From the NCBI GenBank assembly GCA_017934845.1, contig JAGBIR010000195.1:1-9840 (forward strand): a stretch of 9,840 nucleotides of DNA. Direction: 5' to 3'. The position numbers were made by a program, and so were the translations under genes. Position 1 is the first letter of the stretch; each line of letters starts with the position of its first letter. The notes beneath the pieces are model-generated. The model worked only from the letters and a program-made list of their open reading frames with translations, was not told the DNA's origin and did no database searches. This DNA is from Alistipes sp. (GTDB lineage Bacteria > Bacteroidota > Bacteroidia > Bacteroidales > Rikenellaceae). Of this stretch, positions 7,447-9,840 are shown in pieces.

Positions 7447-8982
7447 ATGAAAAAATATATATTGATCATTGCTGCGCTTTTGGCCGTATGGAGTGCCGGC
7501 GCACAGACCGATGCTACGCTCGACAAGGTTTCAGAGACCTTTACACTCAACGAAGATGGCAGCATCGAGCAGAACTATCAGAAAGTAATGCGTTTTCACA
7601 CGCACTACTCATTCTTCTCACTCTTCGGTGAGACCTTTGTGGTTTACAACCCCGAGTATCAGGATTTGAAGATCAACCACTGCTACACCATTCAGAAGGA
7701 TGGTACAAGAGTGGATGCTCCGGCAAACGCTTTCAATGAGGTATTGCCCCGCGATGCGGCAAATGCTCCCGCCTACAACCACCTTATCGAGATGGTTATT
7801 ACGCACACAGGTTTGGAGTTGGGTGCAACCGTATATTTGGATTACACCATTACAACAAAGCCCGAGATGCAGTCAACACTCGATATCGACCGCACATTCT
7901 CGCAGCAGGGTGCCAACATCAAGGAGTACACCGTAAAGGTTAATCTTCCCGAGGGTAAGAAGCTCACTTGGAAGATGGCCGACTCGAATGTTAAGCCCGT
8001 TGTTAAGGGTAACTCTTACACTTGGACACTCCGCAACCTGCCCGCAGGTGCTGGTGAGCAGCTCGCAACAAAGAATGGCGAGGGCCTTCCACGCCTTACA
8101 GCTACAACAGCCGAGTCTTTGGCCGAGTCATTGGCTCCTATGACAATCGAAAGCCGCGAGCTCTGCCGTGTTGATCAGGCTCTGTTGACCGAGGCAAAGT
8201 GCGATGGCTGCAAGGCAAAGGCTATCCAGAACTATATCGTTAACGGTTTGGGCAGCAGCAACGTTAAGCCCGAGGCTGTTGGTTATCGTTTGCGTCAGTG
8301 TGGCGATGTTATGCAGTCGGCTTATGGCACAATGGCCGAGAAGGCTCGTGCTATGGCAAAGTTGATGCGCGCCGAGGGTCTCGATGCCGAGATGGTTGTC
8401 GTTATGCCAAAGAACGTTACTCCCAACGCAAAGAGCATTACAAACTACTTGGTTCGCTGGGATGGCGAGTTCTATGGCGTTGCACAGATGGGTACTGTAG
8501 ATGTAGCATTGCGCGCCGATCGTGACGACATCTACACATTGGCAGGCGAGAAGATCGCAGTTGAGCCCAAAACTTTGACAGTAGAAAACTCTCTCGAGAA
8601 CCACTACTCGGCAAAGTGTGTTGACGAGCTCACAATCTGCACTCTTAACCCCACAGAGAATGGTGTTGATGCTTGGCACTTGCCCGCATTGAACTCATCA
8701 CGCAAGGAGAAGTGTGAGTTGTCTTCAGCTATCGACGAGAACGACACATACGTTATCGCACTCGATGGTAAGAAGTCGTTGACAGCCGACAAGAACATCG
8801 CAATCGCCAACAAGGCTGGTAAGGTTGCTATCTCAATCAAGAATGAGGCCGACAAGGTGGTTGTATCGCGTTCGATTTCACTCCCCAAGTCAACCTATAC
8901 TGCAAAGGAGTATGCCGACCTTCGCAAGCTTATTCAGGCTTGGCAGAGTAAGGCCGGTCGCGAGGTTGTGATTACAAAATAG
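7447..8982 (+). CDS. Exported DUF3857 protein with a degenerate, probably inactive transglutaminase domain
   Basis: 511 residues, with a clear signal peptide (KK, hydrophobic core 4-15, cleavage likely after SAGA, before Q20). DUF3857 spans about 25-200. Residues about 240-355 align with the core of the preceding gene's product: GTMAEKARAMAKLMRAEG (294-311) matches its GVCKDKAALLISMLRMAG. At the three triad positions the aligned residues are M296 for Cys, Y334 for His and Q347 for Asp, so catalysis is not expected. Both proteins share ENHY after the core and a similar C-terminal helix region, but this one lacks roughly 140 residues, mostly from the C-terminal beta domain. It has eight cysteines, including a CDGC motif (252-255), unusual for an exported protein without catalytic Cys. 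It starts 6 nt after the previous stop, so translational coupling is likely, and it is followed by the operon terminator. A role as partner, inhibitor or binding subunit of its active neighbour is inference. Confidence 0.8.
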   Translation: MKKYILIIAALLAVWSAGAQTDATLDKVSETFTLNEDGSIEQNYQKVMRFHTHYSFFSLFGETFVVYNPEYQDLKINHCYTIQKDGTRVDAPANAFNEVLPRDAANAPAYNHLIEMVITHTGLELGATVYLDYTITTKPEMQSTLDIDRTFSQQGANIKEYTVKVNLPEGKKLTWKMADSNVKPVVKGNSYTWTLRNLPAGAGEQLATKNGEGLPRLTATTAESLAESLAPMTIESRELCRVDQALLTEAKCDGCKAKAIQNYIVNGLGSSNVKPEAVGYRLRQCGDVMQSAYGTMAEKARAMAKLMRAEGLDAEMVVVMPKNVTPNAKSITNYLVRWDGEFYGVAQMGTVDVALRADRDDIYTLAGEKIAVEPKTLTVENSLENHYSAKCVDELTICTLNPTENGVDAWHLPALNSSRKEKCELSSAIDENDTYVIALDGKKSLTADKNIAIANKAGKVAISIKNEADKVVVSRSISLPKSTYTAKEYADLRKLIQAWQSKAGREVVITK

Positions 8983-9002
8983 TTGCACGTCGCAACAAGC
9001 GC

Positions 9003-9040
9003 AAAGGTGCCATTTCCTTATGGATTTGGCACCTTTTTTT
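9003..9040 (+). terminator. Intrinsic terminator of the three-gene operon
   Basis: A perfect 10-bp stem, AAAGGTGCCA (9003-9012) with TGGCACCTTT (9027-9036), runs into an uninterrupted T tract (9034-9040). The 14-nt loop can add a small inner TCC/GGA pairing with a TTAT loop. It begins 20 nt after the stop codon of the last gene. Confidence 0.9.
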
Positions 9041-9311
9041 ACCTAACATTACGAAGTATTCATGCACACAGCAATAATACCCCTCCCCTTCGGGACTCCC
9101 CCTATTTTAAGGGGAAAATTTTTCTTCACCATCCAAAAACATAGGGGGCTGTTACTATCCAGAATTCCGTCCCTAATATAGGGGAGATGTCCGTTAAGAC
9201 CGAGAAGTATAACCGTTTCAAGCTATTTTTTGCATAACTTTTTATTCACTAACCGACTTTTGCAGGTAACCACATTTTAGGACGGCAATTTACTCGAATC
9301 GAGCTCTCAAC
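9041..9311. other. Gene-free stretch between two terminators
   Basis: No reading frame here looks like a gene, and no promoter of the phylum's consensus was found on either strand. The left part holds a cluster of GC-rich hairpins (described separately, 9084-9183). The right part (9184-9311) is AT-rich with nothing I can name. It is bounded by the plus-strand operon terminator and by the minus-strand terminator at 9312-9347, so little transcription is expected from either side. Confidence 0.5.
9084..9183. repeat. Cluster of small GC-rich inverted repeats
   Basis: Three local hairpins are visible: TCCC/GGGA with a CTTC loop (9084-9095), CCCCT/AGGGG with an ATTTTA loop (9099-9114), and CCCTA/TAGGG with an ATA loop (9171-9183). 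In addition CCCCCTA (9098-9104) can pair over distance with TAGGGGG (9142-9148), competing with the middle hairpin. The CCCCCTATTTTAAGGGG style resembles dispersed intergenic repeats I associate with this group of bacteria; a genome-wide copy count is needed to confirm that. Confidence 0.4.
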
Positions 9312-9347
9312 AAAAAAAGATTAGCAGAACATCGTTCCACTAATCTT
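9312..9347 (-). terminator. Intrinsic terminator for the AraC-family gene (minus strand)
   Basis: Outer stem AAGATTAG (9317-9324)/CTAATCTT (9340-9347), a symmetric CA/CA internal loop, and an inner stem GAAC/GTTC around ATC. On the minus strand the hairpin runs into a T tract made by the A run at 9312-9318. On the plus strand no T run follows, so it works for the minus strand. It lies 160 nt beyond the AraC stop codon. Confidence 0.75.
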
Positions 9348-9433
9348 CAAAAAAATCTATATCATTTACACGTTCACAAGCACCTACACATTGTAATAAG
9401 TGCTATTTTACATCTTTACGATTCTATTTCAAT

Positions 9434-9495
9434 CAATCTCTCTATCTTTCTCTCTATCTATCTTTCTTTCTTCTATCTTTCTATCTCCCCCCCCC
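9434..9495. repeat. Pyrimidine-rich simple-sequence tract ending in nine C
   Basis: About 60 bp made almost only of TCTA, TCTC and TTTC units on the plus strand, closing with a run of nine C (9487-9495). On the minus strand it is a G9 plus AGAAAGATAG-type purine tract located 12 nt after the stop codon of the AraC-family gene, inside that gene's 3' untranslated region. Low-complexity tracts of this kind are prone to slippage; it is not within any coding frame. Confidence 0.7.
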
Positions 9496-9506
9496 TGCTC
9501 GGCAAA

Positions 9507-9840
9507 CTATTTTTTATGCTTTGCTCTGATAGCGGTAGGCGTTCCACCGAGGAATTTCTTACAGAACTCGCCCAAGTGGCTCGACGATGCAAAGCCAAAT
9601 TTATTGGCAATAAACTTAACCGGAGCATCGGTCTGGGTCAAATCGTACATAATATCATCCTTACGCGAGACCTTAATCCACGCACCCGGCGTAATGCCCG
9701 GATAGTAGCGACGGAAGATTACATTAAAGGTATTGATATCGTAGCCGCACAACTGTGCCAAATGATTCAAATTCTTCGCCTTGCCACGATTTCCCTCTAC
9801 CATAGTACAGAAAGATTGACGCGAATCGAACAGGTTATAG
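9507..9840 (-). CDS. AraC-family transcriptional regulator, C-terminal DNA-binding domain (partial at right edge)
   Basis: The frame is open from the right edge to the TAG at 9509-9507, giving 111 visible residues; the N-terminal sensing domain lies outside. The methionine codon at 9803-9801 is internal, since the frame continues upstream (NLFDSRQSFC) in family-like sequence. Both helix-turn-helix units of the AraC domain are present. The first reads LNHLAQLCGYDINTFNVIF followed by the PGITPGAWI linker; the second reads VKFIANKFGFASSSHLGEF followed by KKFLGGTPTAIR, the classic C-terminal signature. The N-terminal effector domain and the targets cannot be seen. It is convergent with the three-gene operon and ends in its own terminator, so nothing in the sequence ties it to regulation of the operon. 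Confidence 0.9.
   Translation of the reverse strand, partial: YNLFDSRQSFCTMVEGNRGKAKNLNHLAQLCGYDINTFNVIFRRYYPGITPGAWIKVSRKDDIMYDLTQTDAPVKFIANKFGFASSSHLGEFCKKFLGGTPTAIRAKHKK

Noticed and set aside
2233..8982. Idea that the operon carries its own O-glycosylation substrates with the Bacteroides D-(S/T)-(A/I/L/M/T/V) motif
   Set aside because: I found no such motif in either exported transglutaminase-like protein; only two (DTV, DSL) occur in the C-terminal part of the glycosyltransferase itself. The secreted pair is therefore not an evident substrate of that pathway.

Overview
The window reads as a chromosomal segment of a Bacteroidales bacterium. Three independent promoters fit the Bacteroidetes consensus (TTTG, 19 bp, TAnnTTTG), no gene has a clear Shine-Dalgarno sequence, and the protein families (DUF2723 membrane protein, DUF3857/transglutaminase proteins, a Bacteroides-type AraC regulator) are typical of that order. 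The codon habits and repeat style remind me of Alistipes/Rikenellaceae, but that is an impression, not a demonstration.

Layout. Positions 1-2010 form a minus-strand block: the N-terminal two thirds of cysteinyl-tRNA synthetase (cysS, running off the left edge) with its own promoter, a GNAT-family acetyltransferase of unknown substrate, a block of degenerate short repeats, and a tRNA-Gln(UUG) gene with its own promoter. A divergent intergenic region (about 1960-2232) separates this from a plus-strand operon. The operon has one recognisable promoter (2147-2177), three genes (2233-8982) spaced 45 and 6 nt apart, and a strong intrinsic terminator (9003-9040). The rest (9041-9840) is a 0.5 kb gene-free stretch with GC-rich hairpins, a minus-strand terminator and a pyrimidine-rich simple-sequence tract, followed by the C-terminal part of an AraC-family regulator that enters from the right edge on the minus strand.

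The operon is the most interesting part. Gene 1 is a 1066-residue polytopic DUF2723 protein, related to the TMEM260 type of GT-C O-mannosyltransferases. Gene 2 is an exported DUF3857 plus transglutaminase-like protein with an intact Cys-His-Asp triad. Gene 3 is an exported paralogue of gene 2 whose triad positions have all been replaced (Met, Tyr, Gln), so it looks like a pseudoenzyme. All three products should act at the inner membrane or in the periplasm. A working picture is an envelope protein-modification unit in which a glycosyltransferase is co-expressed with an active/inactive transglutaminase-fold pair. The co-expression is supported by the sequence; the functional link is inference.
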